Shown piece by piece: positions 21,988 through 33,658 of a stretch of 64,000 nt of DNA (position 1 is its first letter; each line of letters opens with the position of its first letter). The notes beneath the pieces were generated by a model that was not told where the DNA came from, ran no database searches, and saw only the letters and a program-made list of their open reading frames with translations. The position numbers and the translations under genes are program-made. This DNA is from Notospermus geniculatus. Lineage: Eukaryota; Nemertea; Pilidiophora; Heteronemertea; Lineidae. The stretch spans positions 125,254 through 189,253 of the forward strand of contig NMRB01000260.1 in NCBI GenBank assembly GCA_002633025.1, given 5' to 3'.

Positions 21988-22050
21988 GCCCCTTTTCCAC
22001 TGGCACAATTTATCCGTGATCGACCCGGGCCGTAGAAGTGGAAAAGGGGC
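21988..22050. repeat. 63-bp inverted repeat with GCCCCTTTTCCACT ends
   Basis: GCCCCTTTTCCACT at the left is the exact inverse of AGTGGAAAAGGGGC at the right, around a short core with GATCGACCCGGGCC. This is a minimal MITE of the TTTTCCAC-ended type. Confidence 0.75.
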
Positions 22051-22464
22051 GACGATAGCCTACACCCAAGCGATCGACGTACACTAGGCCAGAAAGAACG
22101 GAATCACAACTTTACAGTACACATCTAGTTTCAGTTTTTCACATGCTCATGACATCCCAGATTTGTAGTTCATATGTAGCTCATCAAGTGAATAAAGAAC
22201 AAATTTAGCCAGTCTTGTGTTGATAGATAGAGACTTTATTACTTTGGCATTACACAGAATGGACTTCATAATCTCGTCCGAGACTGTGGCCGACACGTCA
22301 TGACGTACCGGTAGCCACTCTCCGCATGGGATCCTTACCATGGCAAAGGTACCAGAGATGATGGCGGATTTGTCATGACGTACCGGTAGCCACCGTGGGC
22401 ATGGGATCCGATACACTCGTCCCCAGTGACCTCGAGCTTAGTACTATCTGGTACTAGTTATGCG

Positions 22465-22905
22465 CTCTCAACCACTGGCACAGATGGGGCCTAATCATGT
22501 TTCTGAACACTAGATGGCGCAAAATAGGGGAAAACATGAAACATTTTCTTATTGGCCGCTTTGGTCACGTGACAAGTATCGTGGCATAGATGTATATATT
22601 CCGGACTTTTCGTGTTATTTTGCACCACTTTTTGGAATACATTCATTGCGAAATGAAAAGTTAACATACTCAACGTCACATACGACCAGATGTGGGACAA
22701 TACAGCGGTGTAAGTACTTCGCCTTCATCATTCTTTGGATTGCCGTGATTGCGTCCATAGAAACAACACCGCCTAAGGTTGTTTGAAAGGTGATCGGCCA
22801 TTGGCTGGTTGATCCCGCGCTTTCGTCAACAACTGGTAGTGACATCTAGTGTTCAGAAACGAACTTTGGCACCAAATGTTTCAGTGGTTGAGGGTGACAG
22901 CTTCG
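22465..22905. repeat. Inverted-repeat element with TCTCAACCACTG / CAGTGGTTGAG ends
   Basis: Outer words CTCAACCACTG (about 22467) and CAGTGGTTGAG (about 22882), and inner words GTTTCTGAACACTAGATG (22499) and CATCTAGTGTTCAGAAAC (22843), are inverses. Just upstream (22290-22410) TCATGACGTACCGGTAGCCA with CATGGGATCC occurs twice as a direct repeat. Confidence 0.7.
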
Positions 22906-23069
22906 AGCGGAGGCCGAGACCACTGAATTATTGAGTGTAGGGATCCGAAAGATGGCAACAGTATCACAGATGATACATGTAGTTGACGTCATTAACAGAC
23001 TAAGGCATCCTATTGGACAATTGTTGACCTTCATTCAACAAACAAATCCTGGATGGTCGTGGAGTGGAG

Positions 23070-25758
23070 TCATCCTAATCTCCCTTCATCATCGTTTCTC
23101 CTGGGGTTGACCAAGACGGGCGGCTTGTCTTCTGGGAGAACAAGAGTCTGCTCGGGGATTGAGAGGTCGCTTCCGTAGAGGCAGATGAGAATACTGAAAG
23201 AGAACAGGAATCAGTCTACAGATGAGTTTCGGTGGCGGCCATCTTTTTGGTTGCTGTGGCAATCTCAGGAAACGCATAGTCACACATGCGCACTGGCACT
23301 TCGTCTGGTGGAAACGTAATGCATTTCCTATGTAAACTTCCCACCAGCTCAAGTACGCATGCGTGGGCACCATGACAATAATCCAAGATGGCTGCTAGCA
23401 AATATCATGTAAAATCACTGTTTCAATGATTTAAAATCACTATATTGCTGCGGGCCTAGTGAAATGTACGGTGCTAATTAGATTGTACAACCACCACAAG
23501 AAGACGTTATTGACGAGGACACTGCCCATATTCCTGCACTTATTTCTTTGCTACTTACAGGGCGACTAGTATGGTGAGAAGACCAAAGAGGGCGCTGACA
23601 AGGAAGACGAACCCCTTCATGAAGAAGAGTGTGTGTTGATAGATCTGGGTCATTATAATTGTACTCAACAGGGCTGAAATAGCTTCGAAACAAGCAACGC
23701 CTGAAAACACTTTGCCTGAAAGAAGAAAAAAACAAATTAGAAAGCTCTATCTGACCATTAGTTAATAGTGTTCCTATCGAATAGCGATTCCTCCAGATTG
23801 TGCGGCTTTCCTCGATGCCTGAAGAGGATTCGACCTCAAAAATGAACCATTCTAGATTTAGGAGGCCGTTTCACACCATATTCCCACGAATACGACGATG
23901 GGGATTTGGCCAAGTGGTTAAGGCGTGCTGCCCCTGAGTGCTGGCGATTGATGCCTCATGCGAGGGTCCGTGGGTTCGAATCCGGTAGGAAGCTATGTCT
24001 TTCACCTTAGAAACCCTTTACTATTTCATATTCCCACGAAGATGGTAAGTTCAACTGCAGGCCTAGGACTAAAGGAACCTTGGCTGCTGACGCTATATGG
24101 TATAGAGAGCTAAACGCCCTGCCCCTGTCCAATCAAGACCGTTCTGATCCACTTATTTCATGTGGGACAGTGTTCCTTGGGTTCTCTGCCTTCTCTCTCT
24201 GTTGCTCCTACAGAGCACAAGCTTCCAGCCCTGTCACATCATCACTGATACGAGCTTAATCAAAAGTCGTAATCAACCTGATTGTTCCTCACTAGCAGTT
24301 CTCACTTACCCTGTTCGTCGACCCTGACCAGCCGAGAGACAATAGACCTGAACATGGGAAATGGATTCATGACGAAGAGACTCACAACGGCAACTAGAAT
24401 CAAATAGAGAAACGTTAGTTTGAGGTTTACTCTGTATGGCCGAATGTAAAATGAAATGTTGTGTAAATGCTCCGAGTCGTGACTTCAATGACCTCCTGTG
24501 ACGTCCAAGGACTGCTAACTGGTGGTGACCTCTGACGGCAGTAAAGTCTCCCACTGTAATTGCTGTCGTGGAACAGGGTAGACCTACCTGTGAGCATGAG
24601 GAAAAGATCATTCGCCCACGCGTTCACCAAGCTGCCAGCTATCAAAGAGACACATCCCACCACGGCAATCCAGATCTCGGGCATACCGAACACTTTGAAT
24701 ATTTTCAAGCCTACAATGCTCCCAAACTGTATAGCAAGAGCGCTGACTGCCACGTAGATACCAATCTCCACTGATTGCCAGCAGAGTGGGATGTTCATGG
24801 TGTAAAGGAGCTGTAAAGGAAGCCTTGCCTGTGTTGGGAAGGTGAATAATAAGAACAATGCAGCCATAAGAGCGAGCTTGATATTCCGACTGTCTCTCTT
24901 CTCCGTGTAAGCTCTGAAGGAACGTCGAATTGATGCGATCACAGAAAATGTCCTCTCTTTGTCGGGGATCACTGTCTCTGGCACGAAGAATATGAGGTAG
25001 AATACATTGACGGCGAGAGCAAGTGTTAATGTCAAGTACGGGAAAAAGAAGCCGGTAGCCTTGATGAAATATCCCAAACCAAGCTGTGAGATTGCCACTG
25101 CTACTATTAGACCTGTCTCTGCCAGTGTGAGCCTCATCCCGCGCTGTTCCTCTGAGGTTGTATCTGCTAGGTAGGAAAAGACAGCAGACGCCAGGGTAGG
25201 GAAGCCACCTCCGAGTCCATCCACGAACTGACCAATCAGAAGACAATACACTGGAAGCTTGAAGTATATGATGAAACAACTCAGAATGAACTTCACTGTC
25301 GTAGCGACACAGGGAAGGAGAAGAATTATTCGCCTTCCGGCTGCATCGGAATACGCTCCATAGATGAAGGTCGTGAAGACAGTCAGCACTGCTATTATAA
25401 CCTGAAGGTACATCAGCCAGCTGGATGTTTCCGTCTGGACCTCCTGAGTAGCCACATAATACGGATCGGACGTATTCACAACTGCGCAGGGGCCGGTACC
25501 ATTTTCGAAATGCGATCCATTGGTGGAGTTACTGAGAATCGGGTTCTGCTCAGCAAACCGTGCGTACAGATACTGTTCAAGGACGGGAATACTTCCAAAC
25601 ACCCCCATGCAGTAGAAGAAGTACACTGGCTCTATTATCACTCTCCGTTTGGCTTTAATCACCTTCGTCCTGACGAGACTGCTGGCTTTCTGGTGGTCGC
25701 CATAAGAGATTCTTACATCACTATCCTTCAGTAAACGATCGGTATCGTCCAAGGCCAT
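23070..25758 (-). CDS. SLC46-family MFS transporter (proton-coupled folate transporter-like)
   Basis: Four coding exons on the minus strand join in phase: 25758-24588, 24393-24310, 23715-23559 and 23193-23070 (stop TGA), giving 511 residues. The first exon has an N-terminal cytosolic part (MALDDTDRLLKD), TM1 (EPVYFFYCMGVFGSIP), a glycosylatable loop (NSTNGSHFENGTGPC), and the intracellular loop typical of the family after TM2 (YGAYSDAAGRRIILLLP). Helices 4-10 follow, with GQFVDGLGGGFPTLASAVFS. Exon 2 supplies FVMNPFPMFRSIVSRLV...DEQG, exon 3 GKVFSGVACFEAI and a transmembrane helix, and exon 4 the last helix and a tail ending RNDDEGRLG. The order and spacing match SLC46 proteins, which carry folates or other small organic substrates with protons across plasma or lysosomal membranes. 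Substrate is not predictable here. The ATG at 25758 follows a likely acceptor (TTTATAG) at about 25791, so a non-coding 5' exon lies upstream. The frame is open to 25791, but without another ATG. Confidence 0.93.
23908..24000 (+). pseudogene. tRNA-like relic (Leu/Ser type, degenerate)
   Basis: TGGCCAAGTGGTTAAGGCG matches a type II tRNA A box and D arm, and GGTTCGAATCC matches the B box 55-60 bp later. The acceptor ends (GGGGATT and TAGGAAGC) do not pair and no clean anticodon stem forms. It is a tRNA pseudogene or the head of a tRNA-derived SINE. Confidence 0.55.
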
Positions 25759-25799
25759 GGCGCGGGTCAATCTGCCCAGACGTAGCCCCACCTATAAAG

Positions 25800-27740
25800 A
25801 AGAAAGAGTACAGATGACAGATTAGGCCCTTTAGTTTGTTCTCAACGTACGACTAGGCCTAGGCCTATCTGATGGTAAGACGTACCGGTACCCTACGTGC
25901 ACATGTTAAATAGTAGGCCTACACAACTTGCATTGTGCAGGAGCTGCAGGCCGCGGCGATTTGAACTAATTTACCGCGCTCCACACCATTCAGAGTAAGA
26001 TCACGTGATATTTCTAACCATTGTATAACGAGAATGACCTGACACTATTGATGCCTGCTGACTCACGGCCAAGTGCACGGCTCTATGTTGGAAAATCACC
26101 TTTCTGTATTCAAAGGTGGTAGTTTAACTGACCACCCCATGGCATAAGCCAACAGGCCAAAGCATCGGCCGACTGCGGGTATGATGGTAGTCAGCAAGGC
26201 AAGGTCGAGAATCAGCGGATAATCGGATCCGACCCAAGATTCCCGACGGTGTGCCACTGCCAGATGGTACAGTCCGGGATTCGACTTGTGATTATAGGCC
26301 TACATGTGGTTCACTGGTCGACCTTAAAAACTGCACAAATCATAGTTTGAAATCAAATGAATCAAACAAATCGATATCTCCAAACCTACTTACCAGACTG
26401 ACCTGAACGAGAATGGTTTCTATCACGTGCGGAGCATTGCGTGACCTTCACCCCTTTACATAAATAACTCGACTCATGAATGGAGCATCGACCGATGAAT
26501 AGACGGTTGATTCGCGAGGCGGCAGGTCGGCAATTTACTGCAGGCGGGAATTGCGAACTGCATACCGTACATCAATCCAACGACAGACAGCGGTGGGGGG
26601 GGGGAGGAGGAGGAGGGGGGCTTCGCGCGATCGTTTGTCCTGGGCATGGTGAGCAATTTATGGTCACCCATGGCACCGAGGGCATCCAGCGCTATCCCCT
26701 GTGCCTACTTCACCGCCATGACAAAAACCGCTTGTGAGCGATGCCCGATGATGAAGGGAGCGTGTGGGATGCATTGAGCCCCTTGCAGCTTCATTATGGC
26801 ACGGCTAGCCCACCGGCCATGGAGGATATCCTAATGCGGTCTAGTGGTTGGCGCGTTGGCGCATGAGCTGTGCGGAGTGTGCTGGTCGGCATACAACCGA
26901 ACAAATGTTCGTAACATGGTTTGCAAATATCAGTTGCTGCCTGTTTGTGCTAAGGGCGTGGCCCACTCTGTTTTAGTAGCCTCCCACTGCCGCTGAGAAT
27001 GATGATACTGCCAACCGAGTAGGTATATGTGGAATGTACGGAATAAAAGGTAAACCATTTACTCGAGTGTACATCTGTTGACACGACATTACTAGCAGTC
27101 ACGACAGAGAGAGATCCAGCAGCAAGTATCAAGTGTACACAGAGGGTAGGAATTGTATAACTTCTGTAACTTCTTATGTAAATAGGCCTACGCACGTTGC
27201 AAAACCCACGTGACTGTTCAGTGTACTCTGTGCTACTGAAATAAATGAATAAACAGACAAGTTTACGATTATTTACCGGAGTGAATAGAACTGGCCTGGC
27301 CAATGTCCTGGAGAGGTGTTCAAAACATAAATGTCCATCCTCATCGGCTGAAATCATGGCCAATAAACAACACAGCAAAAGCAATTTGCTAATGCGCGTT
27401 TCCACCATTGTTCCTTTCACCTTGTAATTAATCCAGATGGACGTCATTTGGACTTTTGATATCAGAACAAACGAATCATGTCGAGGTGTTACCAGTGTCA
27501 ACAATGTGCGCATCGGCCCATGTTTGCCTCCTGTGTTGACTTACACACGCAGTCTCTATCTAAATGTCAGTAACGATACGGTCCATCACAGAACTACTGT
27601 CGAACGTCAACAGAATGGGAACATCATTCAAGGTGTAACCGGCAAATCAGACATGATTTTTGCACCTTCAACTTGACGTCTTCACCTTCAACTTGACATC
27701 CAGCTCAAAATACACTTCTGGTAGCTCGACTTGAAAGTGT
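25800..27740. other. Intergenic sequence upstream of the transporter and receptor genes
   Basis: No exon chain is supported. A G-rich tract at about 26590-26621 (nine or more consecutive G, then GGAGGAGGAGGGGGG) creates purine-only translations on the plus strand. A tRNA A-box-like word (GCGGTCTAGTGGTTGGCGC) at about 26836 has no B box. The 187-codon minus-strand ORF at 26950-27513 has no domain and no consistent hydrophobic pattern. Confidence 0.35.
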
Positions 27741-27741
27741 C

Positions 27742-27850
27742 AGCCTGAAGAAGACCCCGGTTGGGGTCGAAAATTTGCGAAATTTTTGGAGGACGACTTC
27801 TGTTATTATATCATTTTGTGTGTCGCCTTTTGTGCTCTATTTTTGGACAA
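27742..27850 (+). repeat. Dispersed repeat with GACCCCGGTTGGGGTC hairpin
   Basis: AAGACCCCGGTTGGGGTCGA followed by AAATT, and later TATCATTTTGTGTGTC and TTTTGTGCT, match the reverse complement of 12740-12826 and the right half of the palindrome at 12796-12948. It lies just upstream of the receptor gene. Confidence 0.7.
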
Positions 27851-27898
27851 CTTGACGTCTGAGAGACGATCAAATATTTCGGCATCTTCTACGTTCAG

Positions 27899-30800
27899 AT
27901 GAAACCCAAGCCATCGCCTGCCATGTGGATTCTCTTCGCTTTATTTATCTCGGCGACGATATCAGCTGGCATCCCCGGCCAAGCTCCGATCACCACATCT
28001 CCCAAACCAATGACTGTAACCTGCAAACAGGAAACATGCACCGACTGCGTCAGCTGCGAAGTTATCAGTTCCTGCCAGGGGAACTTCACATTTTCCGACG
28101 GAACGAAGGATTGTGACAGCCCTATACGAACCTATTATGAAATTACAACAACAAATGCTAACCGCAATGAGTTCAAGGTTACAGAGGAAGTCTGCTCACT
28201 ACAAAGTGGTGAGCTACATGTGACAAGAAACGAACTTTCCTCAATATTTAATGGAAATGAAATCTACCGCACTACAAAATCGAACGTCAACATTGAGTGC
28301 CCTGTCGTTAATAGCGAGGTTATCATCAAGCAGAAACGGTATCGAGTGCCTAAGAATGACAGTGATTGTCGGTGCGTCCAGCCTGGATTCATCCAGCACA
28401 AGTGTCGATGTTACGCCTTATTCAACCACACAGAAACGTGGAACATCGCCCAGAGCAAATGCCGTAAAGAGAATGCAACCCTCGTCAGCATCGTCGACAA
28501 GGAAGAAATGACGGATTTGAAACATTTTCTTATTTCTGTCTGGTGGAATGATATCTACGAGTTAAGGACCAAACTAAAGGCGGCATGGATCTTCATCGGA
28601 CTGGTGGACTCGGAGAAAATACCGGTAAGGTTATCTTCCTCTCCTTTCCTAATCATTAACATGAAGAATAAATGTAGCTCGAACCAAAACGTCTGTTCGC
28701 CAAACAAAACTAATTGTTGGTGAGGGGGCTTGAGAACCTAGTTATCACGTCCCCTTGCATTACGTCTACATATGTCCATTTATCAAGCTGCAAGTCCCGG
28801 GTTCGAATCCTGGGCCCTGTGGGATTAATCATCCCAGCTCTTCACGTCCGTCGCATGGGACAGTAAGCCATGGTGTCTTGTACCTTGTGACTTTGCAAGG
28901 GCAAATAAAAGACCTCATCTAAGTGAGGAACATGAGCAGCTTGGTTAATGGTATGGCTTTGGCCCTGATGGAAAAATTCAATAATAAATACAAATACTGC
29001 TTGTTGGTGACCGCCATCAAGGCGGTAATCTATCCGGTTTCTTATGGGGTACCTTTTGGGAACGAGATTGAAGACTTCCCTGTGTTCCCCTATTGGAAAG
29101 TCATGGCCTTTCAAGCCGTCTATGTAAGAAAGCAAGAAAACTTTACCAGGTTTTCTTGTTTCAGGGCAATTATAACTGGACAGATGGGAACCCTGCTACA
29201 TTTTTCGATTGGTACAATCCGATCCACACGAAGAGGGTCGACAACCGCTATAAAGCCATCTTAAAGACACACGTGCAGCCGACCACAGCCACTGAGTGTA
29301 CTGGGAAGTGTACCGTCATGGTCATCAACTATGAACATATCTTTGAGAAGAGCCACTGGTTTAAACTTCCGTGCAGCCTCCCCCTGGAGGAATCTTTCTA
29401 CATCTGTAAGACAGAAGCTGAGACGAAAGCGCAGAAGGCAGAGGACGCTAAGACTGCAAGGGTCGCGATGAAAATAAACGGCATGTTGAAATCGACTTCC
29501 GATAAAACAATCCTATCGACGTGCGAGAAGGGCTGGAGCAGGTATCATGGACAGTGCTACATGATGTTTACATCCAAGTCTGACCTTGAAGACAATTTAA
29601 CATCGACACAGCTTGAGGCAGAGTGCTCCAAACGGGATTCCACAGTGGCTTCGATCGACGGGAAACGGAAAGGGATGGTGTTACACCTCATCAAACGATG
29701 GCGACACTTGGCTGAGTACGGAGGTATCCTGTTGAAGGCGGACGGTAAATTCATAGAGCATAAGGTAGAAAACACTGCGGAGGAGAAGGATTTTATCATC
29801 TTACTGACCCGAAAATTCGAGGGCAAATATACCGTTAATATTTTGCACATTGGGACTGAAAACACCCGCAGTGTGGTGTGCGAAAAGTCACCGCAGCCAA
29901 GACGGATCACGTGCAAAACGTACCAGAAGCAGTGCACGGATGGGTCGTGCATATCGTCTATCTATGTGTGTGACGGTCGTCCGGATTGCCCCGATGGGTC
30001 GGACGAAGAAAGCTGTGACAGGGTAACCTTTCAGATGTTTACTTGTGCAGACGGTGATAAACAAATACCTTATTCACTGATGTGTGATTTTATCAACGAT
30101 TGCAAGGACGGGTCGGATGAGAAGAACTGTGAGCACCAGAAGTGCGAGGAGTCACATTTTACCTGTGGAAATGGACAGTGCATTCCAAAGAGCAAAAGGT
30201 GCGACTTGTTGGAAGACTGCAGAGATGGAACCGACGAGAATAACTGTAACTGTCGTGGTTTCACGTGCTACAGTGGAAAGTGTCTCCCTCCCTCTCGGGT
30301 GTCCGACATCCTTGGGGACTGCCCGGGTATCACGTGGGAGGACGAGTATGTCGATCTCACAACCACCGCCTTGTTTCGTGCAGAAACAAGACCAAAACCA
30401 TACTCAGGTGGTAAAACTTCACGTAACTCTTCGTCTTTCTGTCGGAATACGAATGAAGTTAGATGCCGGTTTTATTCGCTTGCCTGCTTCCGGCGAGAGG
30501 AGACTTGTATCTACGACCACGACGATTACGGTGCGATGGCTTCCTGTCGAGACGCCAGCCATCTTGTGGACTGCCGGGACTTTGAATGTCCAGGGATGTT
30601 CAAATGTGAGAACTCCTACTGTATTCCTGTGAGAAAGAGATGCGATGGAACTTCGGATTGCCCTTACGGTGAGGATGAACGAGAATGCGAGAAGGTCACA
30701 TGCCCTCCCGGCTTCTTCCGGTGTCAGAACAAGATTTGTCTGGCTCAGAGCGAGGTCTGTGACGGGAAGATTCACTGTAACAATACCGGTGATGACGAAA

Positions 30801-32497
30801 GGATGTGTGACGTCACAGAGTGTCATGGGAAGTGCACGTGTCAAGGATTGTCCATTGGGTGTGTGGGCGTGGCCGTGGAACATTTGTCAGTGTACATTGG
30901 GAATCATTCTCGCCTAAGGTTTCTTAACGTCTCGGGGAACAAAATTAAAATCAGTGCAAAGACCATGGATCCATACCATTACTTAATACACCTTGATATT
31001 TCTCACAATGGAATAGAATCGTTGCCGGAAAAGGCGTTTATGAAGAACCCGAATTTGCAGTACCTTAACATCAGCCACAACAATCTCACGTCTATTGGTA
31101 AGCACACGTTCCACGGGCTCTTGCAGCTACGAATGCTGAACCTCTTTCATAATGACCTCAAGACGATCCTCTCGGCCAGTTTCAAGTTCATCGATGGGCA
31201 AGGGCTGGGCCGAAATAATTGCTTAGTAGAGTTAGATCTGAGGCGAAATGAACTGGATGTTATCCCTGTAGAATCCATTCAAGATCTCTGTGCCGATCGC
31301 TTGAAGATGGACAAGTTTTCCTTATGCTGCGCGGCCAAGGAGGCCAAAAACGGCTGCACACCAAAACCGGATGAATTTTCCTCCTGTGACGACCTGTTGG
31401 CCAACCCTGCACTCCAAGTTGCCGTCTGGGTTCTTGGCTTCATGGCTCTGCTCGGTAACTCCTTCGTTCTGTTGTGGAGGTTCATTCACCGGAAGCAGGG
31501 AGCAGGAGTGGAGAATCTTCTCATCTCGAACCTCAGCATTGCCGATTTCATGATGGGCGTCTATCTGCTCATCATTGGCTCAGTTGATGTTCATCACAGG
31601 GGGACATTTGCTCTCTATACCGATCAATGGAGAAAACACCCCGCTTGTTATGTGGCCGGCCTCCTTAGCCTTGTCTCGAGTGAAATCTCAGTCTTTCTCC
31701 TGGTTTTCATCACAGCTGATCGTGTCATAGCCATCGTTTTCGCCTTCCGCGTGGAGAAAGTGACCACTCGTTCAGCAGTCATTGTCTTAGTGATTGCTTG
31801 GGCAGTTGTCATTACCATGGCATTGGTTCCAATTTCTGGCGACGGCATCTTTGCCAACTTCTATGGGACAAACGCAGTTTGTCTCCCGTTCAGCCTCCGT
31901 AAAGGAGCTGACGTCTACGGGCTCATTATTCTTACCGTCAATTTCATAGCGTTCATCCTTATTGCGTTTGGTTACTTAGCCATCTACTACGTCATAAGGA
32001 AGTCGAGAAAAAGGTTTGAACAGTTCGGACAAAAGCGGGACACGAACAAAGAGATGGTTTTCGTCAAAAGGATGTTCATGGTTATCTTCTCTGACTTCTG
32101 TTGCTGGGTTCCCATTGTCATTCTGAAGTACCTGGCTCTGAGTGGCGTTGTCATTCCTGCAGAGGTATCCGCGTGGACCGCCGTCTTCATTCTCCCATTA
32201 AACTCCTCCCTGAACCCTTTCCTCTACACCATTGCAACCCTGAAAGCCAGACGGACCGCAGCTGTGCGGTTGAAAACAGGTTCGAAGGCTTGTCCCGCGG
32301 AGTCCAACCAAACATCCCAAATGGAACTTGATAATGTTCTCGCGTCGTCTTCTACCGGTGAGAGCGAAGGCCCCAAAGCCGTTCTCGCCTCGTCTTCTAC
32401 CGGTGAGAGCGAAGGCCACAAAACCATTCGCAGCATCGCCACTCAGACTTCTATCAGCGGCACTGTCTTTACAAATGTTGTACTTGAGAAATGTTAA
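27899..32497 (+). CDS. C-type lectin / LDLRa / LRR rhodopsin-class GPCR (GRL101/LGR type C-like)
   Basis: Two coding exons, 27899-28624 and 29165-32497 (stop TAA), join in phase 0 (donor CCG|GTAAGG, acceptor TTGTTTCAG) to give 1352 residues. The signal peptide is residues 1-23 (MWILFALFISATISA core). A Cys-rich N-terminal region is followed by a C-type-lectin-like domain at about 169-320, split by the intron before GNYNWTDGNP. A second, degenerate one lies at about 361-481 (CEKGWSRYHGQCYMMF). About six LDLRa modules at 489-790 include canonical CDGRPDCPDGSDEESC and one degenerate repeat (GDCPGITWEDE). An LRR N-cap (CHGKCTCQGLSIGC) and several LRRs (LIHLDISHNGIESLPEKAF) lead to 7TM from about 988: NLSIADFMMGVYLL in TM2, DRV instead of DRY after TM3, NPFLYT in TM7. 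The tail repeats VLASSSTGESEG twice. LDLRa-LRR-7TM receptors include relaxin receptors (RXFP) and molluscan GRL101; the ligand here is unknown. The lectin domains make it a plausible recognition receptor, which is inference. Confidence 0.92.
28795..29000 (+). repeat. tRNA-derived SINE in the receptor intron
   Basis: A B-box-like GGGTTCGAATCC (28800) leads into the shared SINE body (CCGTCGCATGGGACAGTAAG, CCTTGTGACTTTGCAAGGGC, GTGAGGAACATGAGCAGC, TTTGGCCCTGATGGAAAAAT). This is the most complete copy in the window; others are at 14449, 17811 and 19850, and reversed at about 53097 and 55345. Confidence 0.8.
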
Positions 32498-32699
32498 GAT
32501 TGCTAGATAACATTGAGGACTGGAAAACGCCTCGACAAAGACGATGTTTCATTGAGTCAGCCATAAACAATCCAACCTCTAATAGATGGTAAGGACATGA
32601 AGGAAAAACATTATAACAACAGCATCCATGCAAGTGCAGTCGTGGTCACAGTCGTGACTGTTCACCCCTTAATCGGTTAATCTGATTACATAACCGTTC

Positions 32700-33050
32700 C
32701 GATATATATCGGGTGGGCCAAAAAAAACGCATCGAACTTCAAATCTTGATTTCTCAACAACTGTCTATTATAACTCAATGAAATTTGGTGCCGTGTAATG
32801 TAAAGATGTTTTGTTTCATGTGTGAAATTTTTGGATTGATACCTTTGGTATTAGCACCGTATCGCTCAATTTAAAAATCATTGTAAAAATGTGTGATTCC
32901 GGAATCCAATAAGATATGAAAAATCCCGTCCCGAACTTCACGTTTCTATTTCTCAATAACTATTCATTATAACCCAATGAAAATTAACTCAATACTGTTC
33001 CTTGGCTATATGCCGCTAAAATGTGAAAGTTTCAACACATTATCTTTGGT
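32700..33050. repeat. Degenerate tandem repeat, ~180-bp period
   Basis: CGAACTTCAAATCTTGATTTCTCAACAACT...TATAACTCAATGAAA-type text near 32738 recurs in altered form near 32933 (GAACTTCACGTTTCTATTTC...TATAACCCAATGAAA). It begins at GGGTGGGCCAAAAAAAACGC, a word typical of terminal regions of dispersed repeats. A single N sits at 33115. Confidence 0.5.
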
Positions 33051-33658
33051 ATTAAGATTGTGGTGTCAAATGTAAAAACCATAGTAATCATTCATCATAT
33101 TTTAGGAGACAATGNAATGATAGAAAGGAAGATGGGTTGAAATAGCAGGTAAGTACAACATATGTCTCCAGTTAACTATTCCGTCTGCAAGGACACCTTG
33201 TCGGTAGCTCAAGATCCCAGAATGATCATTGATATGGTTTGCATGCAAGCTTTTGTTGCTGGCAGGTTTTGGACCGAGCCACATGTACCGGTGTATTCGT
33301 TGGCCCCTTGTTCATCCTGCCGGCCGCCCGACCATAGATGAGGTGTCTCAGCACACCATCAGAAAGAGAAACGAGTTTTCAATCACCGTGCTCCAGCGCC
33401 CTGGTGCTCTCATGAACATACACGAATACTGGCTTCATTGCACATAATCATGATTGGGTTCAGACTGTCATTAACGTTTCCCTCTTCACATGAGCCGGTG
33501 GCAGCAGCTGCATCGGCCAGGACATGGTGCTGAAGAGGTCAAAGGCTGGTCTGAACACAGGGTGTTCTCTACGTTTACTGGGGTACGCGAAACATCTTCC
33601 TCAGATAGCAGCCAGGCAGCACGTCCTCGGCAAACACAAGAATTCCTTGGTAGGGTGC

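Noticed and set aside
26830-26900. tRNA-like A box GCGGTCTAGTGGTTGGCGC
   Set aside because: No B box and no acceptor pairing.
26950-27513. 187-codon minus-strand ORF
   Set aside because: No recognisable domain and coding-unlike composition; no exon partners.
27742-27780. Hammerhead ribozyme-like CTGAAGA...GAAA around a GACCCC/GGGGTC stem
   Set aside because: One unpaired base breaks stem II, no stems I or III are evident, and the related copy at 12796 lacks the CTGANGA core.
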